64,000 nucleotides of DNA from NCBI GenBank assembly GCA_000419465.1, contig ATTB01000001.1, positions 124,001-188,000 of the forward strand, given 5' to 3'. Shown here one piece after another: positions 1 to 7,827 of the stretch. The position numbers were made by a program, and so were the translations under genes. Source of the DNA: an alpha proteobacterium SCGC AAA028-C07. Lineage in GTDB: Bacteria; Pseudomonadota; Alphaproteobacteria; Pelagibacterales; Pelagibacteraceae. Numbering within the stretch: position 1 is the stretch's first letter; every line of letters starts with the position of its first letter. Below the pieces are notes generated by a model that was not told the DNA's origin, did no database searches, and worked only from the letters and a program-made list of their open reading frames with translations.

Positions 1-1
1 A

Positions 2-493
2 GTTGGCGTTATTGTTTTTGTTCATGATTTAATTATTTTTTTAGGAATTTTTATAATTTTTCTTGGAATAGCTTCTTCTTACGATCGGTTTCAGAATAAA
101 CTAATTTTAAAAGAGGCTTTTTTAGTTTCTCTATTTTTAGCTGGCTTAGTAATTTTAGGGGGCCTACAAAAATGGTGGTTACAACCCTTGTTAAATAAAC
201 TAAGTCCAGATCAAATTTATTATGCAGCAGTTGCTTTGACTGCAATAACAGATAACGCTGCTCTTACTTACCTTGGCTCTTTAGTCGACGGCCTTTCAGA
301 TCAATTTAAGTATGCATTGGCTGCAGGAGCAATAACTGGTGGAGGATTAACGGTTATTGCAAACGCTCCTAATCCAGCAGGTTACTCGATTTTAAGTAAA
401 AATTTTTATGGAAATACTATTAGCCCTTTGTATTTATTTTTAGCTGCATTCGGGCCGACTATAATTGCGATTATTTGTTATAAAATTATATAA
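2..493 (+). CDS. Putative Na+/H+ antiporter, C-terminal part (cut by the left window edge)
   Basis: The reading frame is open from base 2 with no stop, so the start lies outside the window; about 163 residues are visible. They are strongly hydrophobic, with roughly four membrane segments. The motif ANAPNPAG sits after a glycine-rich stretch and is what I remember as typical of the putative Na+/H+ antiporter family (Pfam Na_H_antiport type). The protein would exchange sodium for protons across the inner membrane. The last 8 bases overlap the end of the convergent TauE gene. Family assignment is from motif memory only; substrate is inferred. Confidence 0.7.
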   Translation, partial: VGVIVFVHDLIIFLGIFIIFLGIASSYDRFQNKLILKEAFLVSLFLAGLVILGGLQKWWLQPLLNKLSPDQIYYAAVALTAITDNAALTYLGSLVDGLSDQFKYALAAGAITGGGLTVIANAPNPAGYSILSKNFYGNTISPLYLFLAAFGPTIIAIICYKII

Positions 494-1328
494 AGAGAGT
501 AATAATTTTTTTAATACTTAATATTATAGTAAGACAGCCAACAAACGTTAAAATCATTTTAATACTCATTCTTGAAGTGGCTTTTGCAGCATAAGGAGCT
601 ATTAAAAAACCACCAATTATAAGCCCGGCTAATGCTTCCCAGTCTGTAATTTTAACAAAAAATAAAAAAGTAGTTGCTGATGCTAAATTAATAAAAAACT
701 CAGAAGCATTAACAGTTCCAATAACTTTTTTTGGTAACATTTTTCCACCCAACAAACTTGTTGTGACAACAGGACCCCAGCCACCACCACCAGCACCATC
801 CACAAATCCACCTGTTACTGCAAGAGGAATAACAACTGAATTCTTTTGTTTGAATTGTAATTTGATCTTTGTATAAGCCTTTGCAATTATAAATATTCCC
901 ATAAATAATAAATAAATAGAAATTACGATTGATAAATAAGGAATTTTAACTTTAGTTATTATTAAAGCTCCAAGAATAGAGCCAATGATTCCAGGTATTA
1001 GAAGTTTTTTAAATAATTTAGTGTCAACATTCCCAATTTTCCAGTGATTTAATCCAGAGGATCCCGAGACAAAAATTTCAGCTATATGAATGTAGGCAAC
1101 TGCTTTAACAGGTGAAATTCCATAACCTAATAAAAAAGCTATACCTGTCACTCCATAAGCCATTCCCAAGCTGCCATCAATTAATGCGGCGATCGATCCA
1201 AATAATAAAGCCCAAAAAAATAAATCACTATTAAAAGGAGTTGCATCAGTTCCACGATAATAGGTTAACATTGTTATTGCAGAGATAACTAATAGGCCAA
1301 ATAAAATTCGAAATACTTTATCGCTCAT
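486..1328 (-). CDS. TauE/SafE-family membrane transporter (sulfite or organosulfonate exporter family)
   Basis: This 280-residue protein is hydrophobic throughout, with about eight membrane helices in two halves. Each half carries a glycine-rich segment: GSLGMAYGVTG near residue 53 and a GGFVDGAGGGGWGP stretch near residue 173. That two-repeat pattern is the hallmark of the TauE/SafE family (PF01925), which moves small sulfur or carbon anions through the inner membrane. The ATG start is followed by a normal hydrophobic first helix. The exact substrate cannot be read from sequence. The gene stands alone, convergent with the antiporter and divergent from the MFS gene. Confidence 0.88.
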   Translation of the reverse strand: MSDKVFRILFGLLVISAITMLTYYRGTDATPFNSDLFFWALLFGSIAALIDGSLGMAYGVTGIAFLLGYGISPVKAVAYIHIAEIFVSGSSGLNHWKIGNVDTKLFKKLLIPGIIGSILGALIITKVKIPYLSIVISIYLLFMGIFIIAKAYTKIKLQFKQKNSVVIPLAVTGGFVDGAGGGGWGPVVTTSLLGGKMLPKKVIGTVNASEFFINLASATTFLFFVKITDWEALAGLIIGGFLIAPYAAKATSRMSIKMILTFVGCLTIILSIKKIITLFI

Positions 1329-1373
1329 TATATAAATTTATTATTTTCCAAATAATGTTATTAGTTAATTAGT

Positions 1374-2582
1374 ATGTTTCAAGTATTAGATAAATTTAGG
1401 CAGCCAATATTTGTGTTAATTGCAGGTTCAATTCTACTTGCGCTTGCATTTGGAATTAGACACTCTTTTGGAATTTTTTTAATTCCTGTTAGCGAAAAAA
1501 ATTTATGGGGCAGAGAAGTGTTTGCAATGGGTCTTGCTTTTCAAAATTTAATGTGGGGAATTTGGCAGCCTTTTACCGGTAGAATTTCTGACAAGATAGG
1601 AGCTGGCGTTGTCGTAGTTGTTGGAAGCATTCTTTATTCTCTAGGTTTGTTTTTAATGGGATTTCTTACAACTAAAACAGGATTTGTCATTGCTTCGGGC
1701 ATTTTAGGAATTGGAATATCAGGAGTTACATTTCCAATCTTTGGAGCAATAAGCAGATCTGTAACACCAGAAAAAAGAAGTGTTTCAATTGGAATTGCAA
1801 TGTCGAGCGCATCCCTTGGACAATTTATAATGTTACCCGCATCGTTAGTATTATTACAAAGCTTTGGACCAGCTTTAGCCTTTGGTATTTTATCTGTGCT
1901 TACACTTATAATGTTAGTTCTTGCAGTTCCTATGTTTGAAAAACCAATTCAACAGACAGCTAGTCAAGATTTGTCATTAAAAGAAATATTAACAGAAGCC
2001 TTTAGTCACAAAGGGTTCTGGTTGTTATGCTTTGGATTTTTTGTATGTGGGTTTCATATTCTTTTTATTATGACTCATGCTCCAGCATTTTTAATTGATA
2101 AGGGTCTATCACCACAAATTGGGACTATTGTATTAGCTTTAATAGGACTATTTAATATTTTTGGAACTTATTACGCAGGATTTTTAGGCGCTAAGATTAG
2201 AAAGCCTTTACTCTTAAGTTCTATTTATGCATCACGTGCAGTAATTATTTTAATTTTTATTTTATTTCCTGTTTCAAATTTAACAGCTTATGTATTTGCT
2301 GCTTTAATGGGGGTGCTTTGGCTTTCAACAATTCCACTAACTCAAGGAACGATTACAACAGTTTTTGGTGTTAAAAATATGAGTATGCTTTATGGAATTG
2401 CTTTTTTATTTCATCAAGTTGGAGCTTTTTTAGGTGGTTGGTTGGGAGGCAAAGTTTATGATGTGACAGGCTCTTATGATATTGTTTGGTATATATCAAT
2501 TGCACTTGGAGTATTAGGGGCAGTCATTAATTATCCAATTGAAGAAAAAACTATAGCAAGACTAGATAGACAAGCGGCATGA
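1374..2582 (+). CDS. MFS transporter, 12 transmembrane segments
   Basis: The protein has 402 residues, the usual size of a single-chain major facilitator. After a hydrophobic first helix it shows the loop 2-3 signature as GRISDKIGAG near residue 69. A polar central loop near residues 198-210 separates the two six-helix halves. It should be a secondary transporter of a small organic solute in the inner membrane; the general look is that of the oxalate/formate or monocarboxylate-like branches, but this is a guess. Its TGA stop overlaps the ATG of a 39-codon small ORF, so the two may be co-translated. Confidence 0.9.
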   Translation: MFQVLDKFRQPIFVLIAGSILLALAFGIRHSFGIFLIPVSEKNLWGREVFAMGLAFQNLMWGIWQPFTGRISDKIGAGVVVVVGSILYSLGLFLMGFLTTKTGFVIASGILGIGISGVTFPIFGAISRSVTPEKRSVSIGIAMSSASLGQFIMLPASLVLLQSFGPALAFGILSVLTLIMLVLAVPMFEKPIQQTASQDLSLKEILTEAFSHKGFWLLCFGFFVCGFHILFIMTHAPAFLIDKGLSPQIGTIVLALIGLFNIFGTYYAGFLGAKIRKPLLLSSIYASRAVIILIFILFPVSNLTAYVFAALMGVLWLSTIPLTQGTITTVFGVKNMSMLYGIAFLFHQVGAFLGGWLGGKVYDVTGSYDIVWYISIALGVLGAVINYPIEEKTIARLDRQAA

Positions 2583-2698
2583 AAAAATCAATATTTTTTA
2601 TATGGGTGGGTTTTGTTTTATTTCTTTTGGCAGTTACTTATTCTTATCAAACTAAAGGGATGGAGCTGTACTTTTTAATTTCTAAACTTTGTTATTAA
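2579..2698 (+). CDS. Small single-pass membrane peptide, 39 aa, coupled to the MFS gene
   Basis: The ORF starts at an ATG that overlaps the MFS stop codon in an ATGA arrangement and runs 39 codons to TAA. The translation begins MKKSIFFIWVGFVLFLLAVT, that is two lysines and then one hydrophobic segment, followed by a short polar tail ending in LCY. The overlap suggests translational coupling to the transporter. I recognise no family. It may be an accessory peptide of the transporter or a chance ORF; the coupling and the clear membrane segment favour a real gene. Confidence 0.5.
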   Translation: MKKSIFFIWVGFVLFLLAVTYSYQTKGMELYFLISKLCY

Positions 2699-2797
2699 TT
2701 ATTTTTTATTATTTTCAACCCAAGATAAAAATATAAAGAATAGAATAGTTCCAATTATTCCAACAACGAAGAGTATAAGCCCTGTAATTAAACTCAT
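2699..2797 (-). CDS. Small single-pass membrane peptide, 32 aa
   Basis: A 32-codon ORF reads from an ATG at 2797 to a TAA at 2699-2701. Its product starts MSLITGLILFVVGIIGTILF, is almost entirely hydrophobic up to residue 25, and ends in a charged WVENNKK tail. It lies 10 bases downstream of the zinc-ribbon gene on the same strand and would be the last gene of that small operon. Its stop codon abuts the stop of the opposite 39-aa ORF. No family recognised. Position, composition and lack of any other explanation for this gap support it. Confidence 0.5.
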   Translation of the reverse strand: MSLITGLILFVVGIIGTILFFIFLSWVENNKK

Positions 2798-2807
2798 AAA
2801 TTATTTA

Positions 2808-3266
2808 TTATTGTTTCGGCATGTATGTATTTATAATATCTGAATAATTAATTTTTAAATATTCGACAAACTCTTCTAAAAGACTAAAGAAATTAGCAAA
2901 TTCAGGATTTTTATTAAGTATATACTCTCTATTTTCAAAGCTAAAAACTATACTAATTATACAAATAACCATAATAGTTAAAAAAATTTTTGTATAATTT
3001 ATTTTGCCTTTGTTTTCATATTTAATTGGCACATAGTTTTTGCTAGGCTTTTCTTTTATTATTTTTTGATTTTTAGCTTTTTCTTTTTTTTCCTCTTCTT
3101 CTTCTTTTATTTGGTTTTCTTTTAATACTTTAAATTCTTCAGAACTTGCTGGTTCCTGAAACCATTTTTGATCACAAACCCCACATTGAACTACTCGACC
3201 ATTAGTACCAATTTCCTCAGCTTTAACTGCAAATTTATATTTTTTACAAGCGCACTCAATAATCAT
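2808..3266 (-). CDS. Zinc-ribbon (MJ0042-like) single-pass membrane protein
   Basis: The 152-residue product has an N-terminal zinc-ribbon-like domain: Cys5 and Cys7, then GRVVQCGVC with Cys28 and Cys31 followed by a conserved Trp35. This matches the MJ0042 finger found at the N-terminus of many alphaproteobacterial proteins, except that the first knuckle is CxC instead of CxxC. A Lys/Glu-rich linker (about 45-80) leads to one membrane helix (about 93-110) and a C-terminal tail, probably periplasmic. The gene overlaps the stop of the repeat-protein gene by four bases, so the two are co-translated. Function unknown; similar proteins are poorly characterised. Confidence 0.72.
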   Translation of the reverse strand: MIIECACKKYKFAVKAEEIGTNGRVVQCGVCDQKWFQEPASSEEFKVLKENQIKEEEEEKKEKAKNQKIIKEKPSKNYVPIKYENKGKINYTKIFLTIMVICIISIVFSFENREYILNKNPEFANFFSLLEEFVEYLKINYSDIINTYMPKQ

Positions 3267-3592
3267 TTAAAAATAATACGGTTTAATATTAAAATATCTT
3301 TAGCATTATTTACTACTAATAAATCATATTTTTTTTTCATCTCATTTTCTTTTTTAGATTCTAGATTATTTACTAATTTTTTTGCACTATCATTTTCTAC
3401 ATAAATTTCATTTATAATTTTTTTTGCTGGGCTTTGAAGAGATTTAACTTTTAAAATATTATCTACAGCACTTAAAATATCTTTTACAGGAATTTCATTT
3501 GCAATTTTCTTATTTGACTCTTGTGCAGATTTAACATTTAAAATGTCATCTACGGCATTTAAGATGTCTTTTACTGAGTAATCTTGCTTCAT
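3263..3592 (-). CDS. Small protein with a 29-residue internal repeat, function unknown
   Basis: The 109-residue protein contains two clear copies of an amphipathic helix motif with period 29: VKDILNAVDDILNVKS from residue 7 and VKDILSAVDNILKVKS from residue 36, each followed by a KKI-x-NEI tail. A weak third copy (AKDILILNRII) ends the protein from residue 97. There is no signal peptide or membrane segment, so it is probably cytoplasmic. The motif recalls the short helix MEEILASIRRI of PopZ/DUF2497 proteins, but that resemblance is loose. Its end overlaps the zinc-ribbon gene. No known family assigned. Confidence 0.68.
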   Translation of the reverse strand: MKQDYSVKDILNAVDDILNVKSAQESNKKIANEIPVKDILSAVDNILKVKSLQSPAKKIINEIYVENDSAKKLVNNLESKKENEMKKKYDLLVVNNAKDILILNRIIFK

Positions 3593-3689
3593 ATATAAAA
3601 TACAATTAATTCTTAATAATATTCAAATTTCTAACGTATAATTTTTAATTATTTTTATAACAAATCTTTTTAACACGGGTGTTTATGAA

Positions 3690-4217
3690 CTATTTTTTAG
3701 TCTTAGAATGCTTGCTAATGCTTCTGTTCATAATGTAGTCCATCATTGCAAGAAGCACTCCACTAACAACAAAAGTCAGGTGAACGACAACATATAAAAT
3801 AATAGTATCTTTTGAATATTTATCTAAATTCATAAATATTTTCAGTAAATGAATACCAGAAATAGCAACAATTGAAGAAATTAATTTAATTTTTAAATCT
3901 GTAAAATCTACATGACCCATCCATTGAGGTTTATCTTCGTGATCATCTATATGAATTTTAGAAACGAAATTTTCATAGCCTGAAAAAATAACAATAATTA
4001 ATAAATTTGCAGCAAGTGAAATGTCAACGAGACTTAGTATAAAAAGTAAAACGCCCGCAATATCGGTTTGATGAATGATTGTAAAAAAGTGGACTATTTC
4101 TCTACCAAATTCATAAAGCAAAACTAATAAACTTAAAGACAAGCCCAAGTAAAATGGAGCAAGTATCCAGCGTGATGCAAATATTGTTTTTTCTAATAAA
4201 ACTTCAACTCTTTTCAT
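3690..4217 (-). CDS. YqhA/UPF0114 family integral membrane protein
   Basis: The 175-residue product begins MKRVEVLLEKTIFASRWILAP, which is close to the start of the UPF0114 (TIGR00645, E. coli YqhA) family, and has four predicted helices with a conserved polar loop (DDHEDKPQWMGHVDFTDLK) between the second and third. The length equals the family norm. The molecular role of the family is not known. It is a single gene, with about 100 AT-rich bases on each side and no convincing terminator. Confidence in the family is high; nothing can be said of function. Confidence 0.88.
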   Translation of the reverse strand: MKRVEVLLEKTIFASRWILAPFYLGLSLSLLVLLYEFGREIVHFFTIIHQTDIAGVLLFILSLVDISLAANLLIIVIFSGYENFVSKIHIDDHEDKPQWMGHVDFTDLKIKLISSIVAISGIHLLKIFMNLDKYSKDTIILYVVVHLTFVVSGVLLAMMDYIMNRSISKHSKTKK

Positions 4218-4313
4218 AAAACTTTTATTTTTATTTAATTTTTTTAAGAATTATAACATTAATAAATGCTTGCTAAACTCTTGTATTCATTATTTAATCG
4301 GATTTTATAATTT

Positions 4314-4646
4314 ATGCCATCAGTAATTTTAAGAGATACAAAACTACAAGGTAATATTAGTGAAAATAGCAGCATTACTTTAGATGGAGTGCTATTAGGC
4401 AATATTAAAGCTGAAGAAGTTATCATTAAAGAAAATGGAAATGTTACAGGCAATATTTCAACAGATCATAATATTGAAGTTGGTGGCCAAGTAACTGGAG
4501 ATCTTTCATCAGATAAAATTCATTTAAATAGTACCGCTAAAGTTAAAGGAAAATTATTCCATAGAAATTTAGTTATTGATGAGGGCGCTCAATTAGAAAT
4601 TGCAGCTTCAACAAGAAAAAAAATAACTAGCAACAATAAAAATTAA
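4314..4646 (+). CDS. Bactofilin (polymer-forming cytoskeletal protein), first of a pair
   Basis: The 110-residue protein is a short right-handed beta-helix of the bactofilin family (PF04519). It shows the regular spacing of glycine, valine and isoleucine in units such as GNITGNIS-like repeats (SSITLDGVLLGNIKAEEV, then NGNVTGNIS). Bactofilins polymerise without nucleotide and act as membrane-linked scaffolds in cell shape or polar positioning. This one is nearly all core domain, with a short basic tail (RKKITSNNKN). It is followed after 2 bases by a second bactofilin, so the two probably form a co-expressed pair. Confidence 0.9.
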   Translation: MPSVILRDTKLQGNISENSSITLDGVLLGNIKAEEVIIKENGNVTGNISTDHNIEVGGQVTGDLSSDKIHLNSTAKVKGKLFHRNLVIDEGAQLEIAASTRKKITSNNKN

Positions 4647-4648
4647 TA

Positions 4649-5065
4649 ATGTTTTTTAAATTAGATAAAAAATTACAAAATCAAATTGATGGCTTTTCGC
4701 ATTTGGGAGAAACATTGCGTTTCGATGGAGAGATAGATTGCAAAGGTGAAATTGAAATTGCTGGAAAAGTAAAAGGGAATATCAAAGCAAAAATATTAAG
4801 AATATTAGAAACCGGAAGCGTTAAAGGTCAAGTCCAGGCAGAAAAAATTGAGATTCTAGGTCATATGGTTGGAAATATCGAATCTGAAAATATCCACGTT
4901 GGAGAAAATGGCGTTGTAAGAGGAGATATTCATTTTTTTAATAATTTAAGTGTTGTAAATGGCGCTGATATCTTTGGTCATATTCAAAAAATTAAAAAAG
5001 ACAAAGTCAAAAGATCAGATACTGACAAAGTTAAGTATCTAGAACATGATAAAAAGGCTTCCTAA
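4649..5065 (+). CDS. Bactofilin (polymer-forming cytoskeletal protein), second of a pair
   Basis: The 138-residue product has the bactofilin beta-helix core (about residues 18-112). It opens with SHLGETLRFDGEIDCKGEIEI and then repeats Gly-x-Ile/Val units (GKVKGNIKAK, GSVKGQVQAE, GHMVGNIESE). A longer N-terminal segment and a basic Lys/Asp-rich tail distinguish it from the first copy. The gene starts 2 bases after the first bactofilin stop. Two adjacent, diverged bactofilins suggest hetero-polymer formation, as known for BacA/BacB in Caulobacter; that is inference. Confidence 0.92.
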   Translation: MFFKLDKKLQNQIDGFSHLGETLRFDGEIDCKGEIEIAGKVKGNIKAKILRILETGSVKGQVQAEKIEILGHMVGNIESENIHVGENGVVRGDIHFFNNLSVVNGADIFGHIQKIKKDKVKRSDTDKVKYLEHDKKAS

Positions 5066-5195
5066 TCAAATTTTGTGAAACAAAGCCAAATTTATCTTCA
5101 ATAAAGCTTTAAATATGCCTGTTAACTGATAAAGGTTATATTTTATTATTGAATAATTTTATTAAATTTTTACTTACAACTTTCCCCAAACTTAA

Positions 5196-6701
5196 ATGAT
5201 TAACTTTGAAGGCTTTAGCCTTTCACAAAACTTAAAAAATTCATTAGCGCGAATGAATTTTACAGCGCCAACTCCTATTCAAGTAAGTTCTATACCGCTT
5301 GCCTTGGAAGGGCGGGACATTTTAGGTTCAGCGCAAACTGGAACTGGAAAAACAGCAGCCTTTAGTATTCCATTAGTTGAGCTGTTGAGTAGATCAAAGC
5401 AAGGTTCGGCTCTAGTATTGACACCAACACGTGAGCTTGCAAACCAAGTGATTGCAGTAATTATTCAGTTACTTGGAAAAAGTAATCCAATCAAAGCAGC
5501 ATGTTTAATTGGAGGAGAGTCGATGCATAAACAATTAGGACAACTTAAATCACGTCCAAGAATTATCGTAGGAACTCCAGGTAGAATTAATGATCACTTA
5601 GATAGAAAATCATTAAAATTATCAGATACAGGTTTTTTAGTTTTAGATGAAACAGATCGTATGCTCGATATGGGTTTTGGAATTCAAATTGATAGAATAC
5701 TAAAATACCTGCCAGTAAAAAAACAAACATTAATGTTTTCAGCAACGCTACCTGAAGAGATTGTTAGAATGTCAGCTAAATATTTAAAAAATCCAGAAAG
5801 AGTTTCTATGGGTGCAACAAATGTGCCATCCATAAAAATTAAACAAGAAGTTATCCATATAAAACAAGAGCAAAAATATCAGGAATTAATTAAGCAATTA
5901 CAAGAAAGAACTGGCTCAATTTTAGTATTTGTTAAAACTAAACATAATTCAAAAAATTTAGCAGCTAAGCTTTGTAAAGAAAAATTTAAAGCAGATGCTT
6001 TGCACGGTAATCTTAGACAAAGCAAAAGAACTACTGTGATGAGTGCTTTTAGAAATAAGAAATTTACCATACTTGTAGCAACAGATATCGCAGCAAGAGG
6101 TCTTGATGTTCCCCACATTGAACATGTTATTAATTACGACCTCCCTCAAGTTGCTGAGGATTATATTCACCGCATGGGAAGAACTGCCAGAGCAGGAGCA
6201 GAGGGTTCCTCTTTATCCTTTATTACTAATAGTGATAGAGAAAAATGGAATGCTATTGAGAGATTGTTAGATCCAACTAAAAAGAAAGAAAACTTTTCTA
6301 AAGGCAGAAGTGGAAGTGGTGGATTCCAAAGAGATTATAAAAATAAAAGAAGAGGAGGGGGCGGAAGAGACAGAAATAGAGGAGGTCGAGGAAGTAGCAG
6401 ACCAAGTTTTGGCGGCAACAGATTTTCAGAAGGGTTTAGAGGAGATAAGCCAACAGAAAGATCTCGAGATAATAAGCCCGCAGATAGATTTAGAGGAAGT
6501 AGACATTCAGAAGGATTTAAGCCTAAAAATATTGAAGCTTTTAAAGAATATAAACCAAGAGAAGGTGGTGAAAAAGATTACAGAAGAAAAAGTGAAAGAG
6601 AAAAGCCTAAATTTTTTAGTAAAAAATCAAAAGAATTCAAAGATAGAGATTTCAATACAGGTAATAAAAAAAAATATAAGAATAAAGAATCTTTAAATTA
6701 A
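5196..6701 (+). CDS. DEAD-box ATP-dependent RNA helicase with RGG-rich tail (RhlE/DeaD type)
   Basis: The 501-residue protein has all core motifs: the Q motif (FTAPTPIQ, from 22), AQTGTGKT (46-53), PTRELA (77-82), TPGR (127-130), SAT (182-184), and in the second RecA domain ARGLDVP and HRMGRTARAG. Motif II reads DETD (151-154) instead of DEAD. From about residue 365 a long Arg/Gly/Lys/Ser-rich tail probably binds RNA without sequence specificity. Such helicases unwind short duplexes in ribosome assembly or mRNA decay and matter in the cold. No strong ribosome site precedes the ATG. RhlE and DeaD cannot be separated with certainty here. Confidence 0.93.
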   Translation: MINFEGFSLSQNLKNSLARMNFTAPTPIQVSSIPLALEGRDILGSAQTGTGKTAAFSIPLVELLSRSKQGSALVLTPTRELANQVIAVIIQLLGKSNPIKAACLIGGESMHKQLGQLKSRPRIIVGTPGRINDHLDRKSLKLSDTGFLVLDETDRMLDMGFGIQIDRILKYLPVKKQTLMFSATLPEEIVRMSAKYLKNPERVSMGATNVPSIKIKQEVIHIKQEQKYQELIKQLQERTGSILVFVKTKHNSKNLAAKLCKEKFKADALHGNLRQSKRTTVMSAFRNKKFTILVATDIAARGLDVPHIEHVINYDLPQVAEDYIHRMGRTARAGAEGSSLSFITNSDREKWNAIERLLDPTKKKENFSKGRSGSGGFQRDYKNKRRGGGGRDRNRGGRGSSRPSFGGNRFSEGFRGDKPTERSRDNKPADRFRGSRHSEGFKPKNIEAFKEYKPREGGEKDYRRKSEREKPKFFSKKSKEFKDRDFNTGNKKKYKNKESLN

Positions 6702-6725
6702 AAAAAAGTTTAGTCTTATCAATTA

Positions 6726-6983
6726 ATGGACAAATACATAACTTATATTGGGTTCTTTTCTGGCTTTTGTACAACAGTTGCCTTTGTTCCGCAGGCTTAT
6801 AAAGTTTGGAAAACTAAAAGTGCTAAAGATATTTCTTTATGGATGTTTTTAATATTTACAACTGGAGTTGCAAGTTGGTTAGTTTATGGAGTGTTAACTA
6901 ATAATTTACCTATAATATTTGCTAATATTGTAACTTTATTTTTAGCATTTTTAATTTTAGTTGCAAAAATTAAATTTAATTAA
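6726..6983 (+). CDS. SemiSWEET sugar transporter
   Basis: The 85-residue protein has three membrane helices and the PQ motif (VPQAYKVWKTKSAKDIS, P22-Q23) in the first helix, with WLVYG and NIVTLFLA later, as in SemiSWEET proteins (MtN3/saliva family). These form dimers that let small sugars cross the inner membrane by facilitated diffusion. The length is exactly the family norm. It follows the helicase by 24 bases and could be read from the same transcript. Its last 8 bases overlap the 3' end of nadC on the other strand. Confidence 0.92.
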   Translation: MDKYITYIGFFSGFCTTVAFVPQAYKVWKTKSAKDISLWMFLIFTTGVASWLVYGVLTNNLPIIFANIVTLFLAFLILVAKIKFN

Positions 6984-7824
6984 AATTTAGGGAAATATCT
7001 AGATTTTGAGGACTGTGGGTCAGTCTTCCAATTGAAATTCTATTAACCCCTGTTTTTGCGTAATCAAGAATATTTTTATCGTTAATATTACCAGAAGCTT
7101 CAGTTTCATATTTATTGCCAACTATGCTTAAGGCTTTTTTAATTTCATCTGGTTTCATATTGTCTAATAGTAATCTGTTAAAATTGAGCGTTTGAATAGT
7201 TTCTAATTGACTTAAAGTGTCAACCTCTACTGTTATGATTTTTCCGCTTCTGTTTAATCTCAAAGCATTCTGAACGAGATCAAATATATTTTGTGATGCA
7301 GAAATATGATTGTCTTTTATAAAGATTTCATCAAATAAATTAAATCTATTATTCGTGCCACCACCGAGAGTTACAGCATATTTTTGAATGGCTCTAAGTG
7401 TTGGCAATGTTTTTCTAGTACAACAAATTTTTGTTTTATATTCTTTAACTAGGTTAACGTAATAATGAGTTCTAGTTGCAATGCCTGATATTAAGCCTAA
7501 AAAATTAATTGCAGTTCTTTCTGATTTTAAAATAGAACCAGTTAGACCTTTAATTTCAGCAATAATATCACCTTTTTTTATAAAAGATCCTTCTTGAATT
7601 TTTTTCTTAAATTTTGTCTTTTTATCAATTTGCTTAAAAGCTTCATCTGCAAAATCTAATCCACCAATAATCCCATCTTCATTTGCAATAATTTTTGCAG
7701 ACGTAATGGAATTTTTGTTCACTAAAAGATCAGTCGTGATGTCTTTTTGCGCTTGATCTTCAAATAAAGAAGCGCCAACAATACTTTTTATATATCCGCT
7801 TGTGATAAGTTTTGATTTTGACAT
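6976..7824 (-). CDS. nadC: Nicotinate-nucleotide pyrophosphorylase (quinolinate phosphoribosyltransferase)
   Basis: The 282-residue enzyme converts quinolinate and PRPP to nicotinate mononucleotide, the third step of de novo NAD synthesis. It shows CTRKTLPTLRAIQKYAV, GGGTNNRFNLFDEIFIKDNH and a C-terminal IGRLTHSPQNLDISL, all in family positions. The second motif usually reads NHR; here it is NNR, an odd change of a substrate-pocket residue. It is the last gene of nadA-nadB-nadC, 3 bases after nadB, so the quinolinate made by NadA is used by the next products of the same mRNA. Confidence 0.95.
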   Translation of the reverse strand: MSKSKLITSGYIKSIVGASLFEDQAQKDITTDLLVNKNSITSAKIIANEDGIIGGLDFADEAFKQIDKKTKFKKKIQEGSFIKKGDIIAEIKGLTGSILKSERTAINFLGLISGIATRTHYYVNLVKEYKTKICCTRKTLPTLRAIQKYAVTLGGGTNNRFNLFDEIFIKDNHISASQNIFDLVQNALRLNRSGKIITVEVDTLSQLETIQTLNFNRLLLDNMKPDEIKKALSIVGNKYETEASGNINDKNILDYAKTGVNRISIGRLTHSPQNLDISLNFN

Positions 7825-7827
7825 TTT

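Noticed and set aside
3670..3686. Short inverted repeat AACAC-GG-GTGTT after the YqhA-type gene, considered as a terminator
   Set aside because: Five-pair stem, two-base loop and no T-run on either strand.
6310..6696. 128-codon open frame inside the helicase tail in another frame
   Set aside because: It arises from the GA-rich repetitive sequence coding for the RGG/Lys-rich tail; its product is low-complexity Glu/Lys/Ile and has no start context.
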